Assembly: GCF_009663145.1 (NCBI RefSeq) | Contig: NZ_VKHR01000038.1 | Span: 35-51,262 of the forward strand | DNA length: 51,228 nucleotides | Direction: 5' to 3' | Source of the DNA: Shewanella sp. TC10 | Lineage (GTDB): Bacteria > Pseudomonadota > Gammaproteobacteria > Enterobacterales > Shewanellaceae | Part shown: positions 10,120 to 20,612 of the stretch, one piece after another | Layout of the letters: every line of letters starts with the position of its first letter | Position numbering within the stretch: position 1 is the stretch's first letter | The notes under the pieces: model-generated | Database searches by the model: none | The model's input: the letters and a program-made list of their open reading frames with translations, nothing else | What the model was told of the DNA's origin: nothing | Position numbers and translations under genes: made by a program

Positions 10120-12768
10120 ATGGCAGATACAAGTATAGATAAATTGGCCGCGGAAGTGGGCAAGAATGTAGACAGACTGATTCAACAGTTTGCCGAAGCA
10201 GGAATTAAGAAAAGTAAAACTGACAGCGTTTCTGAAACAGAGAAACAAACTTTGCTAGATCACTTGAAGAAGCAACACGGTGCGGATAAAGAGCCTCAAA
10301 AAATGACGCTGCAACGCAAAACTGTTTCTACTTTAAGTGTTAATGCAGGTGGCGGACAATCTAAAGACGTTAAAGTTGAAGTACGTAAGAAGCGTACTTT
10401 CGTTAAACGTGATGAAAGTGAGTTAGCCGCAGAAGCTGAGCAGCAAGCTAAACAGCAACAAGAAGCAGAAGCAGCGGCGAAAGCTGCAGCAGAAGCAAAA
10501 GCTGCTGAAGACAAAGCTAAAGCTGAAGCCAAGGCTAAAGCGGACGCAGAAGCAAAAGCGAAAAAAGAAGCCGATGCGAAAGCAAAAGCTGAAGCTAAGC
10601 CTGCTAAAGCAGAAGACCCAGAGTCTGCTGCTGCAAAAGCTGAAGCTGACCGCATTAAAACTGCGCAAGAAGAAGCAATGACTAAAAAGCAGAAAGAAGA
10701 AGCTGCACAAGCTGCTGAAACTGCTCGTAAGCTTGCAGAAGAAAACTCAAAGCGTTGGGCTGAAGAAGAACGCCAACGTATTGAAGCTGAGAAAAACAGT
10801 GATCACCATATCACAACTTCAAAAGCGGCTCGTGCTGCTGAAGATACCTCAGATGCTGCTGAAGAGAAACGTGGACGTCGTACTCGCAATAAAAATGCGA
10901 ATAAGAAACGTGGTGGCAAAGGCGGTCGTGATAACCGTTCTAGAGGCGCACGTAATCAAAGCACGGCTCCAGAATCAATGGCACATGGCTTTAACAAGCC
11001 AGTTGCAGTAGTTAAAGGTGAAATCCGTATTGGTGAAACCGTTTCTGTTGCAGAACTTGCTTCACGTATGTCTATTAAAGCTACTGAAATCATCAAACAA
11101 ATGATGAAGATGGGCTCAATGGTTACGATTAACCAAATTTTGGACCAAGAAACAGCGCAAATGGTTGCTGAAGAAATGGGTCATAAAGTGGTTCTACTTC
11201 GTGAGAACGAATTAGAGCATCAAGTACTTGGTGATCGTGATGAAGATGATGTTGTACTAGAGAATCGTGCTCCAGTTGTTACTATTATGGGTCACGTTGA
11301 CCATGGTAAAACATCATTACTTGATTATATTCGTCGTGCAAAAGTTGCTGATGGTGAAGCGGGTGGTATTACCCAGCACATCGGTGCATACCACGTTGAA
11401 ACAGATAACGGCATGATCACTTTCTTAGATACTCCTGGTCACGCGGCGTTTACGTCAATGCGTGCTCGTGGTGCTAAGGCTACCGATATTGTTGTGTTGG
11501 TTGTTGCTGCAGATGATGGCGCTATGCCACAAACGATTGAAGCAATCCAACATGCTAAAGCGGGTAACGTTCCGTTAATTATCGCAGTTAACAAAATGGA
11601 TAAGCCAGAGGCTGATCCTGAGCGTGTTAAGAGTGAACTAGCTCAACATGGTGTGATGTCTGAAGATTGGGGCGGCGAACATATGTTCGTAAACGTTTCA
11701 GCTAAAGCGGGTACCGGTATTGATGAGTTACTTGAAGGCATTCTTTTACAAGCTGAAGTTTTAGAGCTTCAAGCTGTTCGTGAAGGTATGGCTGCTGGTG
11801 TCGTGATTGAATCTAAATTGGATAAAGGTCGTGGCCCAGTTGCTACAGTGCTTGTTCAAGAAGGTACTTTACGCCAAGGTGATATCGTTCTTTGTGGTCT
11901 TGAGTACGGTAAAATCCGTGCGATGAAAGATGAGAATGGTAAGAGCATCACTGAAGCAGGTCCTTCAATTCCAGTTGAGATCTTAGGTCTATCTGGTGTG
12001 CCATCAGCGGGTGATGAAGCGACTGTTGTACGTGATGAGCGTAAAGCGCGTGAAGTTGCACTTTACCGTCAAGGTAAATTCCGTGATGTTAAACTAGCAC
12101 GTCAGCAGAAGTCTAAACTTGAGAACATGTTTGCCAACATGACTGAAGGCGAAGTACAAGAGCTTAACATTGTACTTAAAGCAGACGTTCAAGGTTCACT
12201 TGAAGCAATTTGTGATTCATTAACTAAACTGTCTACTGATGAAGTTAAAGTTAGCATTATTGCTCGTGGCGTTGGTGCATTAACTGAAACTGATGCAACA
12301 CTTGCTGCTGCATCAAATGCAATCATGGTTGGTTTCAACGTCCGTGCTGATGCACAAGCACGTAAGACGATTGAAGCTGAAAGTGTTGATTTACGCTACT
12401 ACAGCGTTATCTACGACTTGATTGATGAAGTTAAAGCGGCAATGACGGGCATGCTTGCTCCTGAATTCAAGCAACAAATCATTGGTCTTGCTGAAGTACG
12501 TGATGTATTTAAGTCGCCTAAGATTGGTGCTATTGCGGGTTGTATGGTGACTGAAGGAACTATCAAACGCAGTGCTCCTATTCGTGTTCTACGTGAAAAC
12601 GTGGTTATTTACGAAGGTGAACTTGAATCGCTACGTCGATTCAAAGATGACGTTAACGATGTTCGTAACGGCATGGAATGTGGTATCGGTGTGAAGAACT
12701 ACAATGACGTCAAAGTTGGCGATCAGATTGAGGTCTTCGAGACGGTCGAAGTGGCCAGAACGCTGTAA
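10120..12768 (+). CDS. infB: translation initiation factor IF-2
   Basis: IF-2 is the GTPase that brings fMet-tRNA to the 30S P site and drives subunit joining. The 882-residue protein has an N-terminal IF2_N-like segment, a long Ala/Lys/Glu-rich low-complexity linker (about 100-225), a basic Arg/Lys stretch near 250-280 and a second IF2_N domain. The G domain follows with G1 GHVDHGKT (391-398), G3 DTPGHAAF and G4 NKMDKPEAD, then domains II-IV. The ATG at 10120 follows AGGGGG by 9 bases; a TTG one codon upstream (10117) is the only rival. The linker creates long antisense ORFs that are composition artefacts. Confidence 0.97.
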   Translation: MADTSIDKLAAEVGKNVDRLIQQFAEAGIKKSKTDSVSETEKQTLLDHLKKQHGADKEPQKMTLQRKTVSTLSVNAGGGQSKDVKVEVRKKRTFVKRDESELAAEAEQQAKQQQEAEAAAKAAAEAKAAEDKAKAEAKAKADAEAKAKKEADAKAKAEAKPAKAEDPESAAAKAEADRIKTAQEEAMTKKQKEEAAQAAETARKLAEENSKRWAEEERQRIEAEKNSDHHITTSKAARAAEDTSDAAEEKRGRRTRNKNANKKRGGKGGRDNRSRGARNQSTAPESMAHGFNKPVAVVKGEIRIGETVSVAELASRMSIKATEIIKQMMKMGSMVTINQILDQETAQMVAEEMGHKVVLLRENELEHQVLGDRDEDDVVLENRAPVVTIMGHVDHGKTSLLDYIRRAKVADGEAGGITQHIGAYHVETDNGMITFLDTPGHAAFTSMRARGAKATDIVVLVVAADDGAMPQTIEAIQHAKAGNVPLIIAVNKMDKPEADPERVKSELAQHGVMSEDWGGEHMFVNVSAKAGTGIDELLEGILLQAEVLELQAVREGMAAGVVIESKLDKGRGPVATVLVQEGTLRQGDIVLCGLEYGKIRAMKDENGKSITEAGPSIPVEILGLSGVPSAGDEATVVRDERKAREVALYRQGKFRDVKLARQQKSKLENMFANMTEGEVQELNIVLKADVQGSLEAICDSLTKLSTDEVKVSIIARGVGALTETDATLAAASNAIMVGFNVRADAQARKTIEAESVDLRYYSVIYDLIDEVKAAMTGMLAPEFKQQIIGLAEVRDVFKSPKIGAIAGCMVTEGTIKRSAPIRVLRENVVIYEGELESLRRFKDDVNDVRNGMECGIGVKNYNDVKVGDQIEVFETVEVARTL

Positions 12769-12775
12769 CACAGAA

Positions 12776-12800
12776 AGGGCGGCGTTAGCCGCCTTTTTTA
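12776..12800 (+). terminator. Rho-independent terminator between infB and rbfA
   Basis: GGCGGC-GTTA-GCCGCC (12778-12793) followed by six T. It lies 30 bp before rbfA, so rbfA-truB must be expressed by readthrough or from their own promoter. Confidence 0.88.
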
Positions 12801-12829
12801 TTTATATAAAGCTATAAGGTATTAATGTT

Positions 12830-13270
12830 ATGGCAAAAGAATTTAGTCGTACACGACGTATTGCTCAGCAACTCCAACAAGAGTTAGCGATGATTTTACA
12901 GCGTGATATGAAAGATCCACGCATTGGCTTCGTGACAGTAAACGATGTTGATGTGTCTCGCGATTTAAGCTTTGCGAAAGTTTTTGTGACTTTCTTCGAA
13001 GAAGATCAAGAGTTAGTCGATCAAAAAATTGAAGCGCTTACCGCTGCTTCACCTTATGTAAGAACACTCGTTGCAAGCAGAATGAAATTGCGCGTTATGC
13101 CTGAGCTTCGATTTGTCTATGACAGCTCGCTTGTAGAAGGTATGCGCATGTCTAACCTTGTTAGCCAAGTGATTACACAAGATAAAGCAAAGCAAGACAA
13201 AGCGAGAAATGAAGAGTTTGGCTCTGAAGAGGCTGATGCTTCTGAAGAAAAAACTGAGGATAAAGATTAA
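12830..13270 (+). CDS. rbfA: 30S ribosome-binding factor RbfA
   Basis: RbfA is a KH-fold factor that binds immature 30S subunits and supports 16S 5'-end maturation and cold growth. The 146-residue product matches E. coli RbfA from [16 protein letters not shown] through the KH region ([25 protein letters not shown]) and [12 protein letters not shown]. The tail after about residue 118 is Lys/Glu/Asp rich and a little longer than in E. coli. The stop TAA shares its last A with the ATG of truB, so the two genes are likely translationally coupled. Confidence 0.95.
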   Translation: MAKEFSRTRRIAQQLQQELAMILQRDMKDPRIGFVTVNDVDVSRDLSFAKVFVTFFEEDQELVDQKIEALTAASPYVRTLVASRMKLRVMPELRFVYDSSLVEGMRMSNLVSQVITQDKAKQDKARNEEFGSEEADASEEKTEDKD

Positions 13271-14214
13271 TGGCTCGTCGTCGCAAAGGTCGTTTTATTA
13301 ATGGCATTGTACTTTTAGATAAGGGTACTGGCATCAGTTCAAACCATGCTTTGCAACGGGTCAAACGTCTTTATAATGCGAATAAAGCGGGTCACACAGG
13401 TGCTTTAGACCCTCTAGCAACAGGTATGCTGCCAGTTTGTTTAGGTGAAGCGACTAAGTTCTCACAACATCTTCTAGACGCTGACAAACGTTATTTGGTA
13501 ACGGCTAAGTTAGGTGAACGAACTGACACCAGTGATTCAGACGGCGAAGTTGTCCAAATTAGACCCGTCAAGTTTGAACAAAAGCTGTTAGAGGACTCAT
13601 TAGAGCATTTTCGTGGTGATACCATGCAAGTGCCTTCGATGTTTTCAGCGTTAAAGCATCAAGGACAGCCGCTATATAAGTATGCACGTGAAGGGATTGA
13701 AGTTCCTCGCGAAGCAAGACCGATAACTGTTTTCGAACTGTTATTTGTGAGCCTTGAAGGTGATGACTTAACTCTTGATATTCATTGCTCTAAAGGTACG
13801 TATATTCGCACTATCATCGATGATTTAGGCGAAATGCTGGGTTGTGGCGCACATGTCACCATGCTTAGACGTACTCAAGTTGCTGAATATCCTTATACCA
13901 AAATGGTCACCCTTGAACAGTTAACAGAGCTTGCTGAAGGAACGGATAAAGAAGACGAATCTTCTTTTGCCGTATTGGATGAGTTGTTACTGCCAATGGA
14001 TACGGCTGTTGCTAACTTCCCAGAGGTCAATTTGCCTCTCGAAAGTGTGCAATACATCATGCAAGGTCAGCCAGTACAAGCATCAGGGCTAGAGCCAGGT
14101 GTATTAGTGCGGATGACATCTGGTGAAGAGCGTCAGTTTATCGGTATTGGTACCATGAACGATGATGGTTTACTTGCGCCAAAACGTTTGGTTGTCGACC
14201 ATAGTGCTGAGTAG
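13270..14214 (+). CDS. truB: tRNA pseudouridine(55) synthase TruB
   Basis: TruB makes pseudouridine 55 in the T loop of most elongator tRNAs and also acts as a tRNA chaperone. The 314-residue enzyme has the catalytic motif [15 protein letters not shown] with Asp47, the KRYL motif ([18 protein letters not shown]), the [17 protein letters not shown] segment and the [15 protein letters not shown] motif. The C-terminal PUA-like domain (about 250-314) is present. The length equals the E. coli enzyme. It overlaps the rbfA stop codon by one base. Confidence 0.96.
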   Translation: MARRRKGRFINGIVLLDKGTGISSNHALQRVKRLYNANKAGHTGALDPLATGMLPVCLGEATKFSQHLLDADKRYLVTAKLGERTDTSDSDGEVVQIRPVKFEQKLLEDSLEHFRGDTMQVPSMFSALKHQGQPLYKYAREGIEVPREARPITVFELLFVSLEGDDLTLDIHCSKGTYIRTIIDDLGEMLGCGAHVTMLRRTQVAEYPYTKMVTLEQLTELAEGTDKEDESSFAVLDELLLPMDTAVANFPEVNLPLESVQYIMQGQPVQASGLEPGVLVRMTSGEERQFIGIGTMNDDGLLAPKRLVVDHSAE

Positions 14215-14340
14215 CTTAAGGCTTTTGTAGATGCAACTGCATTTTTTATTGCGATAGAGACTGAATATAGTTAGAATGTCGCCCCCTCTGGCTGAGTTAG
14301 TGATTGGCTAGAGTTAATTTAATTTTTTCTGGAGATAAAT

Positions 14341-14610
14341 ATGTCACTAAGTAATGAACAAAAAGCTGCTATCGTAGCTGAATATAGCCGTGGCGAAAAC
14401 GACACTGGTTCTACTGAAGTACAAGTAGCTTTATTGACTGCACAGATTAACCATCTGCAAGGTCACTTCAAAGAGCACATCCATGATCACCATTCACGTC
14501 GTGGTCTATTACGTATGGTTAGCGCACGTCGTAAACTTACTGCTTACTTAAAGCGTAAAGACGTAGCTCGTTATACTGCTCTTATCCAGAAGTTAGGTTT
14601 ACGTCGTTAA
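14341..14610 (+). CDS. rpsO: 30S ribosomal protein S15
   Basis: S15 is a primary binder of the 16S rRNA central domain and forms a bridge to the 50S subunit. The 89-residue product has the normal length and conserved S15 blocks: [20 protein letters not shown], the [19 protein letters not shown] core and the basic C-terminus [14 protein letters not shown] 8-9 bases upstream supports the ATG. In E. coli S15 represses its own mRNA through a leader pseudoknot. The leader here (14215-14340) has short complementary segments, but I could not confirm that structure. Two hairpins follow the gene. Confidence 0.97.
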   Translation: MSLSNEQKAAIVAEYSRGENDTGSTEVQVALLTAQINHLQGHFKEHIHDHHSRRGLLRMVSARRKLTAYLKRKDVARYTALIQKLGLRR

Positions 14611-14621
14611 TATCGACGTTT

Positions 14622-14650
14622 AATTTGAGCATGGTTTACTTGCTCAAATT
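14622..14650 (+). other. hairpin immediately after rpsO
   Basis: AATTTGAGCA (14622-14631) and TGCTCAAATT (14641-14650) are perfect complements around a 9-base loop, 11 bases after the rpsO stop and before the true terminator. There is no T run directly after it, so it may protect the mRNA 3' end or be a processing site. Confidence 0.6.
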
Positions 14651-14659
14651 CAAACCGTG

Positions 14660-14687
14660 AAAAAGGAGGCTTATGCCTCCTTTTTTA
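14660..14687 (+). terminator. Rho-independent terminator after rpsO
   Basis: GGAGGC-TTAT-GCCTCC (14665-14680) preceded by A and followed by six T. It can also serve the facing GGDEF-EAL gene, which ends at 14747. Confidence 0.9.
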
Positions 14688-14746
14688 TTGGGTGAAAATA
14701 ATAAACTGCAATTGAATACTTAGAGTATTTCAGTTAGCTAGATTGG

Positions 14747-16783
14747 CTAAACGTGTTCTAACGGTATCGGCATTTCAACTAAGTATTTTGATTCAAACTC
14801 ATCAAGAGGTAATGGCTTGCTGAAAAAGAATCCCTGACCAATTTGGCAGTTGTGTTGCTGTAGCCATTCAAGTTGTTCCTCATTCTCGATACCTTCAGCC
14901 ACAATATCTAAATTCAATTGTTGTCCTAGCATTAGGATAGTAGATGCAATTGCGGCATCATGAGGTAAGTCGGAAACAAAGCCACGATCAATTTTCATGG
15001 TGGTTATAGGTAAATGTCGTAAATAAGATAACGATGAATAACCTGTTCCAAAATCATCTACAGCAATACCAAATCCCGCACTCTTTAGCTGTTCTAGTTT
15101 GGCAATGGCTTGGTCTACATCGTTCATTAAAGATGTTTCTGTTATTTCAATCTCGAGTAATTCAGGGCGAATTTGATAGCGTAAAGCCAATTGCTTAATG
15201 TCTGACACTAAACTGGCATCTGCAAATTGCTGTGAAGCGACATTCACTGCAATTGGAATAGCGTAGTTGTATTTCTTCTCCCACTCACGGATCACTTTAC
15301 AGCTTTGCTCTATGACCCATCGACCAATTGGGATGATAATTCCGGTTTCTTCAGCAATGGGAATAAATGACATTGGCGATACAAGCTCGCCATTTTTTTG
15401 CCATCTGATAAGTGCTTCACAGCCAATAACTTGGTTAGTTCTTAAGTCTAGTTTAGGTTGGAAGTAGAGTAAGAACTCATTTTTTTTAAGTGCGTTATGC
15501 AGTGACGCTTCTGTTTTCAGTCTAACCGCTGCGTTCTCTGTCATTTGCTGTTTAAAGAATGCCCATTGATTTGAACCAGCAGCTTTGGCACTGTACATAG
15601 CAATATCGGCATGGCGAATTAAATCTTCTGCGCCAGGGCCGTCTTCTGGATAAATTGAAATCCCAATTGATGCTGCGGGGTGAATAGCATGTTCATTTAG
15701 CTGCACAGGTGCATTAAGGTGTTGCTGCAGACGAGCAACAAAGTCAGCAGCTTGATCTGGTGTTTCAATATCGTCAGCGACGATGACAAACTCATCACCA
15801 CCTAATCGCGCTACGCTGCCTCGGTCTCCAACGACGGTTTCTAAAATTCGGGCAACACGAGCAAGGAATTGATCACCAATAGCATGGCCAAGTGAATCAT
15901 TTACATTTTTGAAGCGGTCTAAATCAATAAACAATAATGCGAAATGCCTTTTGTGAACCCTTGCTCGCTGAATCGTCACATTAAGAGTTTCAAGCAGTAG
16001 CGTACGGTTAGGCAAGCTGGTTAAAGGATCCCGTGTCGCCATTTTTCGTAGTTTATTTTGAGTCTGGCTAAACTGTAATAAAATTTGATTAAATTTCGAG
16101 GTAACAAGACCTAGCTCATCGTCTTTGTGAGCCGTAGACATAGGTAAAAGGTTTTCATCAGGTAAATCGGGATCAATTTTATCAATAGCTTCACTGATCC
16201 TAGCAATGGGTTGGGTTAGGAACCGGTGGAAAACAATGGTTAACACTAATGTCAGTAGCAATGCACGAGCAAGTGTGGCAATAAAGCCTAATTGAAGTTG
16301 ATTAAAAAGGTTATTGGTCATCTCTTGTGTATCGTAAAAGATGGTTAAGGTACCAATCAGTTGTTGTTTCTTATTACCTTCAAAATAAAATGGCCTGTAT
16401 AAAGGGCGGGAGATTTCATTTAAATCATTGAATAAAAAGTGGCTCAAATTGTCATAGTTTTCTGAAAATTGCTTTGGTTTATTACTGGCTGTAACGAATA
16501 AGCTGCCATCATCAAGAGTGATTACCGCTGAGCTGATATTATCAATTTTGATAATGCCTTCGAGTGTTTGCTCGGTTTGTTTGTCATCTAGCGCCCAAAC
16601 AGCATTAGATGCCGTTTGTTCAACGGAGTTAAGTAGTTCTTGTTGTGAGGCGGTAAGTTGCTGCTTAGTGGTAACGACAACCAATGCTATCTCCACGACA
16701 AAAATGGCGATAGCAAAAAACAAAGCAGTAAATACCACTAAGTTTGTTTGTTTCCATGTCAGAGACTTAAACCTTTGGGTCAT
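14747..16783 (-). CDS. membrane-bound GGDEF-EAL cyclic-di-GMP signalling protein
   Basis: This inner-membrane protein of 678 residues carries both c-di-GMP synthesis and breakdown domains. Membrane helices are at about 14-38 and 163-186, with a periplasmic sensor domain of about 125 residues between them and a HAMP-like linker (about 190-245) after the second. The diguanylate cyclase domain has an intact GGDEF at 328-332, but no RxxD product-inhibition site at the expected place. The phosphodiesterase domain has EALIRW (456-461), NVASQQF, EITET, DDFGTGYSS, MKIDR and IGQGFFFSKP, so its metal and catalytic residues look complete. Either or both activities are possible; net direction cannot be read from sequence. 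It splits the usual rpsO-pnp pair. Confidence 0.93.
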   Translation of the reverse strand: MTQRFKSLTWKQTNLVVFTALFFAIAIFVVEIALVVVTTKQQLTASQQELLNSVEQTASNAVWALDDKQTEQTLEGIIKIDNISSAVITLDDGSLFVTASNKPKQFSENYDNLSHFLFNDLNEISRPLYRPFYFEGNKKQQLIGTLTIFYDTQEMTNNLFNQLQLGFIATLARALLLTLVLTIVFHRFLTQPIARISEAIDKIDPDLPDENLLPMSTAHKDDELGLVTSKFNQILLQFSQTQNKLRKMATRDPLTSLPNRTLLLETLNVTIQRARVHKRHFALLFIDLDRFKNVNDSLGHAIGDQFLARVARILETVVGDRGSVARLGGDEFVIVADDIETPDQAADFVARLQQHLNAPVQLNEHAIHPAASIGISIYPEDGPGAEDLIRHADIAMYSAKAAGSNQWAFFKQQMTENAAVRLKTEASLHNALKKNEFLLYFQPKLDLRTNQVIGCEALIRWQKNGELVSPMSFIPIAEETGIIIPIGRWVIEQSCKVIREWEKKYNYAIPIAVNVASQQFADASLVSDIKQLALRYQIRPELLEIEITETSLMNDVDQAIAKLEQLKSAGFGIAVDDFGTGYSSLSYLRHLPITTMKIDRGFVSDLPHDAAIASTILMLGQQLNLDIVAEGIENEEQLEWLQQHNCQIGQGFFFSKPLPLDEFESKYLVEMPIPLEHV

Positions 16784-17163
16784 TCAAACGATTCCATTTG
16801 TTTTAGTAAATATTTACAGCTTAGATGCGTGTCTGGTGCATTTATCATGTTGTACTCTATTAGAATTTGTTTTTATTTGGATACAACAACACCTAACTTT
16901 AGACAAAATAACATTAAAAGTCATTATTTATAGCTGTTACAAGTGATATCTATTCGGCATTTTTTATCAGAGAAAATGATGTTTATCATGCTTGGTTGTT
17001 GGTAGGTTATCTATTCAATCGCTGATTAGTCATTTTATCGGCTTATTGAAGATTAATTTTAATTATTTTTTAGTGGTATATTGCGATGCGCTTTAACTAT
17101 TGTAAAAAATTGCAGTATACTTATGCGCGTAATTTAAAGGTCAATAATTAAGGAATGGGTCAA
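16784..17163. other. divergent intergenic region with pnp leader stem
   Basis: About 380 bp between the divergent GGDEF-EAL and pnp genes. Near its right end, GTATATTGC (17076-17084) can pair with GCAGTATAC (17112-17120) with one G-U pair, 27 bases apart and about 44 bases before the pnp start. E. coli pnp has an RNase III-cut leader stem used for autoregulation; whether this shorter stem does the same is unknown. No promoter was clear enough to mark. Confidence 0.4.
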
Positions 17164-19266
17164 GTGAATCCAATAGTAAAGAGTTTTGAGTATGGTCAAC
17201 ATACCGTCACCTTAGAAACAGGTGTTATTGCACGTCAAGCAGACGCTGCAGTTTTAGCGAGCATGGGCGATACAACTGTATTAGTTACAGTTGTTGGTAA
17301 AAAAGCAGCTGATCCTAGCCGTGACTTTTTCCCATTAACAGTTAACTACCAAGAAAAGACCTACGCAGCAGGTAAAATCCCTGGTGGTTTCTTCAAGCGT
17401 GAAGGCCGTCCTTCTGAAGATGAAACACTGATTGCTCGTTTAATCGACCGTCCAATTCGTCCTTTATTTCCTAACGGTTTTAAAAACGAAGTTCAAGTGA
17501 TCATCACAGTTGTTTCTGTCGATCCTCAAATTGAACCTGACATGGTTGCAATGATTGGTACTTCAGCTGCACTATCTATTTCAGGTCTTCCATTTAATGG
17601 TCCTATCGGCGCAGCGCGCGTTGGTTACATTGATGGTGAATACTTATTAAACCCAACAGTTGATCAAGTTGCTGAAAGTGACCTTGATTTAGTTGTTGCT
17701 GGTACTGAATCAGCTGTTCTTATGGTTGAATCAGAAGCTAAATCATTAGCTGAAGAAATCATGCTAGGAGCTGTGACTTATGGTCATGATCAACAACAAG
17801 TTGTTGTTCAAGCAATTGCTGAATTTAAAGCAGAAGCTGGTAAGCCAGCATGGGATTGGACTGCTCCAGTTCAAGACCAAGATTTAGTTGCTCAAATTAA
17901 AGAGCTAGCTGAAGAAGGCATGACTGCTGCTTATCAAATCGAAGTTAAGCAAGACCGTTACGCTCAAGTTGGTGTTGTTAAAGCAGCGGCTAAAGAAGCA
18001 TTGATTGCTAACAACCCAGATGTTGATACTCGCGAAGTGGATGGTTTACTTGGCAGCCTTGAGAAGAAAGTTGTTCGTAGCCGTATCATCAGTGGCAAGC
18101 CACGTATCGATGGTCGTGAACCTGATATGATCCGTGCTCTAAATGTACTAGCTGGCGTACTTCCACGTACTCACGGTAGTTCATTGTTCACTCGTGGTGA
18201 AACCCAAGCGCTAGTAACTTGTACTTTAGGTACAGAACGTGATGCACAAAAGATTGATAGCATCATGGGCGAGCGTACTAATCGCTTTATGCTTCATTAT
18301 AACTTCCCTCCTTACTCTGTTGGTGAAACAGGTATGGTTGGTTCACCTAAGCGTCGTGAAATCGGCCATGGTAAGTTAGCTTGGCGTGGTATGGCTGCTG
18401 TAATGCCATCTGCTGAAGAATTCCCGTACAGTGTTCGTGTTGTTTCTGAAATCACTGAATCAAACGGTTCAAGCTCTATGGCTTCTGTTTGTGGTACTTC
18501 ATTAGCATTAATGGATGCAGGTGTACCAATCAAGACTTCAGTTGCAGGTATTGCAATGGGTCTAGTTAAAGAAGGCGACGACTTCGTTGTTCTTTCTGAT
18601 ATCTTAGGTGATGAAGATCATTTAGGTGACATGGACTTTAAAGTTGCAGGTACTCGTGACGGTATTACTGCTCTTCAGATGGATATCAAGATTGAAGGTA
18701 TCACTAAAGAGATTATGGATATCGCACTGCAACAAGCATACGGCGCACGTGTTCATATTCTAAACGTAATGGACCAAGCAATTGCTGGCCCACGTGAAGA
18801 TATTTCTGACCACGCTCCACGTATTACAACTATCAAGATTAATCCTGAGAAAATCCGTGATGTTATTGGTAAAGGCGGCGCAACAATTCGTGCTCTTACC
18901 GAAGAAACGGGTACTACTATCGAACTTGATGACAATGGTGTGGTTAAGATTGCATCTTCAAATGGCGAAGCAACGAAAGAAGCTATCCGTCGTATCGAAG
19001 AAATCACTGCTGAAGTTGAAGTAGGTCGTATCTACAAGGGTAAAGTTATCCGTATCGTTGATTTCGGTGCGTTCGTTAACATCCTTCCTGGTAAAGATGG
19101 CTTAGTTCATATTTCACAAATCAGTGAAGAACGTGTTGCTAACGTATCTGATCATCTTGAAATGAATCAAGAAGTCGACGTTAAAGTGATGGAAGTTGAC
19201 CGTCAAGGTCGTGTAAGACTTTCTATCAAAGAAGCTAACGCTAAAGAAGAAACTGCTGCAGAATAA
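17164..19266 (+). CDS. pnp: polyribonucleotide nucleotidyltransferase (PNPase)
   Basis: PNPase is the 3'-5' phosphorolytic exonuclease of the RNA degradosome and also adds heteropolymeric tails. The 700-residue protein has two RNase PH domains around an all-alpha domain, with [21 protein letters not shown] in the first and [22 protein letters not shown] in the second. These are followed by a KH domain ([20 protein letters not shown]) and an S1 domain (about 620-690). The GTG at 17164 is chosen: AAGGA (17150-17154) is 9 bases before it but touches the in-frame ATG at 17155, and GTG gives the family N-terminus [15 protein letters not shown]. The stop codon lies inside a 13-bp tandem repeat. Confidence 0.96.
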   Translation: MNPIVKSFEYGQHTVTLETGVIARQADAAVLASMGDTTVLVTVVGKKAADPSRDFFPLTVNYQEKTYAAGKIPGGFFKREGRPSEDETLIARLIDRPIRPLFPNGFKNEVQVIITVVSVDPQIEPDMVAMIGTSAALSISGLPFNGPIGAARVGYIDGEYLLNPTVDQVAESDLDLVVAGTESAVLMVESEAKSLAEEIMLGAVTYGHDQQQVVVQAIAEFKAEAGKPAWDWTAPVQDQDLVAQIKELAEEGMTAAYQIEVKQDRYAQVGVVKAAAKEALIANNPDVDTREVDGLLGSLEKKVVRSRIISGKPRIDGREPDMIRALNVLAGVLPRTHGSSLFTRGETQALVTCTLGTERDAQKIDSIMGERTNRFMLHYNFPPYSVGETGMVGSPKRREIGHGKLAWRGMAAVMPSAEEFPYSVRVVSEITESNGSSSMASVCGTSLALMDAGVPIKTSVAGIAMGLVKEGDDFVVLSDILGDEDHLGDMDFKVAGTRDGITALQMDIKIEGITKEIMDIALQQAYGARVHILNVMDQAIAGPREDISDHAPRITTIKINPEKIRDVIGKGGATIRALTEETGTTIELDDNGVVKIASSNGEATKEAIRRIEEITAEVEVGRIYKGKVIRIVDFGAFVNILPGKDGLVHISQISEERVANVSDHLEMNQEVDVKVMEVDRQGRVRLSIKEANAKEETAAE

Positions 19267-19300
19267 TTTCTGACAATAATTTCTGACAATAATTTCTGAT
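19262..19300 (+). repeat. 13-bp tandem repeat, three copies, at the pnp stop codon
   Basis: AATAATTTCTGAC occurs at 19262-19274 and 19275-19287, and with the last base changed to T at 19288-19300. The first copy contains the pnp TAA stop. Confidence 0.9.
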
Positions 19301-19305
19301 TGAAT

Positions 19306-19332
19306 AAAGGAGATCTTCGGCTCTCCTTTTTT
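19306..19332 (+). terminator. Rho-independent terminator after pnp
   Basis: AAAGGAGA/TCTCCTTT stem (19306-19313 and 19322-19329) with a TTCG-containing loop, running into a T stretch. It ends pnp before nlpI; the remaining 236 bp to nlpI show no further feature I could support. Confidence 0.85.
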
Positions 19333-19568
19333 GTGCCTAAAATTTATAGTTAAAGTGTTAATTCTCGCTTTTAGACATGTAATTGAACTCTTCTTTATGT
19401 TCGGTAGTCAGATTGTTGAATCTGAATTAATAGGCTATCTGACTTTCAAGTCGATAAACTTCTTTTAGAATAGTATTTGTAAATGAAAAATTATTTGTAT
19501 CTCCATAGCCCTAATGGGGATTGGTTGTTATGATGCAAAGTAATTATAGAACCTGATAAGGTATTTAA

Positions 19569-20477
19569 ATGGAACAGAAATTACGTACCACAGCCGTCGC
19601 ATTATGTGTGGGTGCCAGTTTGTTATTGTCAGGTTGTGCTTCTTTATCAGGTGGTGCAGATAGTGCCGTAGCCGGAAAAGTGATGGTCGCGCCAAATGTA
19701 CCTGACTATAAATTAGAAGTGACCTTGGCAAAGCTAAATGAAATTCTGGGTACAATGGAATTGACTTCAGAGCAGCGTGCTCGCTTTCATTATGATCGGG
19801 GTGTGATTTATGACAGTGTAGGTTTGCGCTTACTTGCTCGAATCGATTTTCATCAAGCTATCAAGTTGCAGCCAAACCTTGCCGATGCTTACAATTTCTT
19901 AGGGATCTATTATACCCAAGAAGGTGAATTTGAAAGCGCATATGAATCCTTTGACGGTGTTTTAGAGTTATCTCCTGAATATGATTATGCGTATTTAAAC
20001 CGTGGTATAGCATTATATTATGGTGAGCGTTACGAGCTCGCAGCCCAAGATATGCAGGACTTTTTACGCAAAGAGCCTTCTGATGGTTACCGTGCACTGT
20101 GGCTGTATTTAGTTGATTCTCCAAGAAGTGCTGAAAATGCGCAATTAGCTTTGCTAGAAAATAGAAAGTCACTCAATGAGCAAGCTTGGTCGACAGTATT
20201 AGTGGATTACTATTTAGGTACATTGACTAAAGAACAGGTTTTTGAGGCAGCAAAAGAGAACTTATCTCAACCTAAAGAATACTCAGAGCGATTATGTGAA
20301 ACCTACTTTTACTTAGCTAAAAAAGCAGTTGAGAAACAGGATTATGAGTTAGCGATTGATTATTATCGATTAACGCTAGCAACTAACATTTATGATTTCG
20401 TTGAACATCGCTATGCACGTATAGAGCTTGCAAAAGCACAACAAAAGCTTGTTGAGCAGGAAGTTAAGCAGCCTTAA
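19569..20477 (+). CDS. nlpI: TPR lipoprotein NlpI
   Basis: NlpI is an outer-membrane lipoprotein that scaffolds peptidoglycan hydrolases and, in E. coli, presents substrates such as MepS to the protease Prc. The 302-residue product has a lipoprotein signal peptide with lipobox LLLSGC (Cys at about 22). Tetratricopeptide repeats span about 68-170 (for example YDRGVIYDSVGLRLLARIDF and YNFLGIYYTQEGEFESAYES), with a helical C-terminal part after that. The length fits E. coli NlpI (294). It follows pnp as in E. coli and ends in a very strong terminator. Confidence 0.93.
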   Translation: MEQKLRTTAVALCVGASLLLSGCASLSGGADSAVAGKVMVAPNVPDYKLEVTLAKLNEILGTMELTSEQRARFHYDRGVIYDSVGLRLLARIDFHQAIKLQPNLADAYNFLGIYYTQEGEFESAYESFDGVLELSPEYDYAYLNRGIALYYGERYELAAQDMQDFLRKEPSDGYRALWLYLVDSPRSAENAQLALLENRKSLNEQAWSTVLVDYYLGTLTKEQVFEAAKENLSQPKEYSERLCETYFYLAKKAVEKQDYELAIDYYRLTLATNIYDFVEHRYARIELAKAQQKLVEQEVKQP

Positions 20478-20514
20478 TTATATTCGCTAGGTCTAATGTA
20501 ATAGCTTCAAAAAT

Positions 20515-20547
20515 AAAGCTAGCCTCTATCCAGAGGCTAGCTTTTTT
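20515..20547 (+). terminator. Rho-independent terminator after nlpI
   Basis: A perfect stem AAAGCTAGCCTCT/AGAGGCTAGCTTT with an ATCC loop (about 20515-20544) and a T run. It marks the left boundary of the pilus region. Confidence 0.93.
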
Positions 20548-20571
20548 ATTTTATGTAATCTAATAGTGCCA

Positions 20572-20612
20572 AAAGTATGATCATACTTTATAGGCAAAGT
20601 ATGATCATACTT
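20572..20612. promoter_or_regulatory. twin perfect palindromes upstream of the pilus operon
   Basis: The palindrome AAGTATGATCATACTT occurs twice: within an 18-bp perfect palindrome at 20572-20589, and again at 20597-20612. Centre-to-centre distance is 24 bp. A related half-site (GTCATACTT) occurs about 20 bases further on. Two close copies of one symmetric word suggest tandem sites for a dimeric regulator. The first pilus gene starts about 450 bp downstream; the rest of the gap (20613-21063) is AT rich, with one ACCTTAA/TTAAGGT inverted repeat (20919-20939) and no gene. Confidence 0.55.

Noticed and set aside
10296..10710. Long antisense frames over infB
   Set aside because: Ala/Ser- and Phe/Cys-rich translations that are shadows of the Ala/Lys/Glu linker of IF-2.
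14221..14256. Terminator between truB and rpsO
   Set aside because: ATGCA/TGCAT before a T run has almost no loop and only five pairs, too weak to call.
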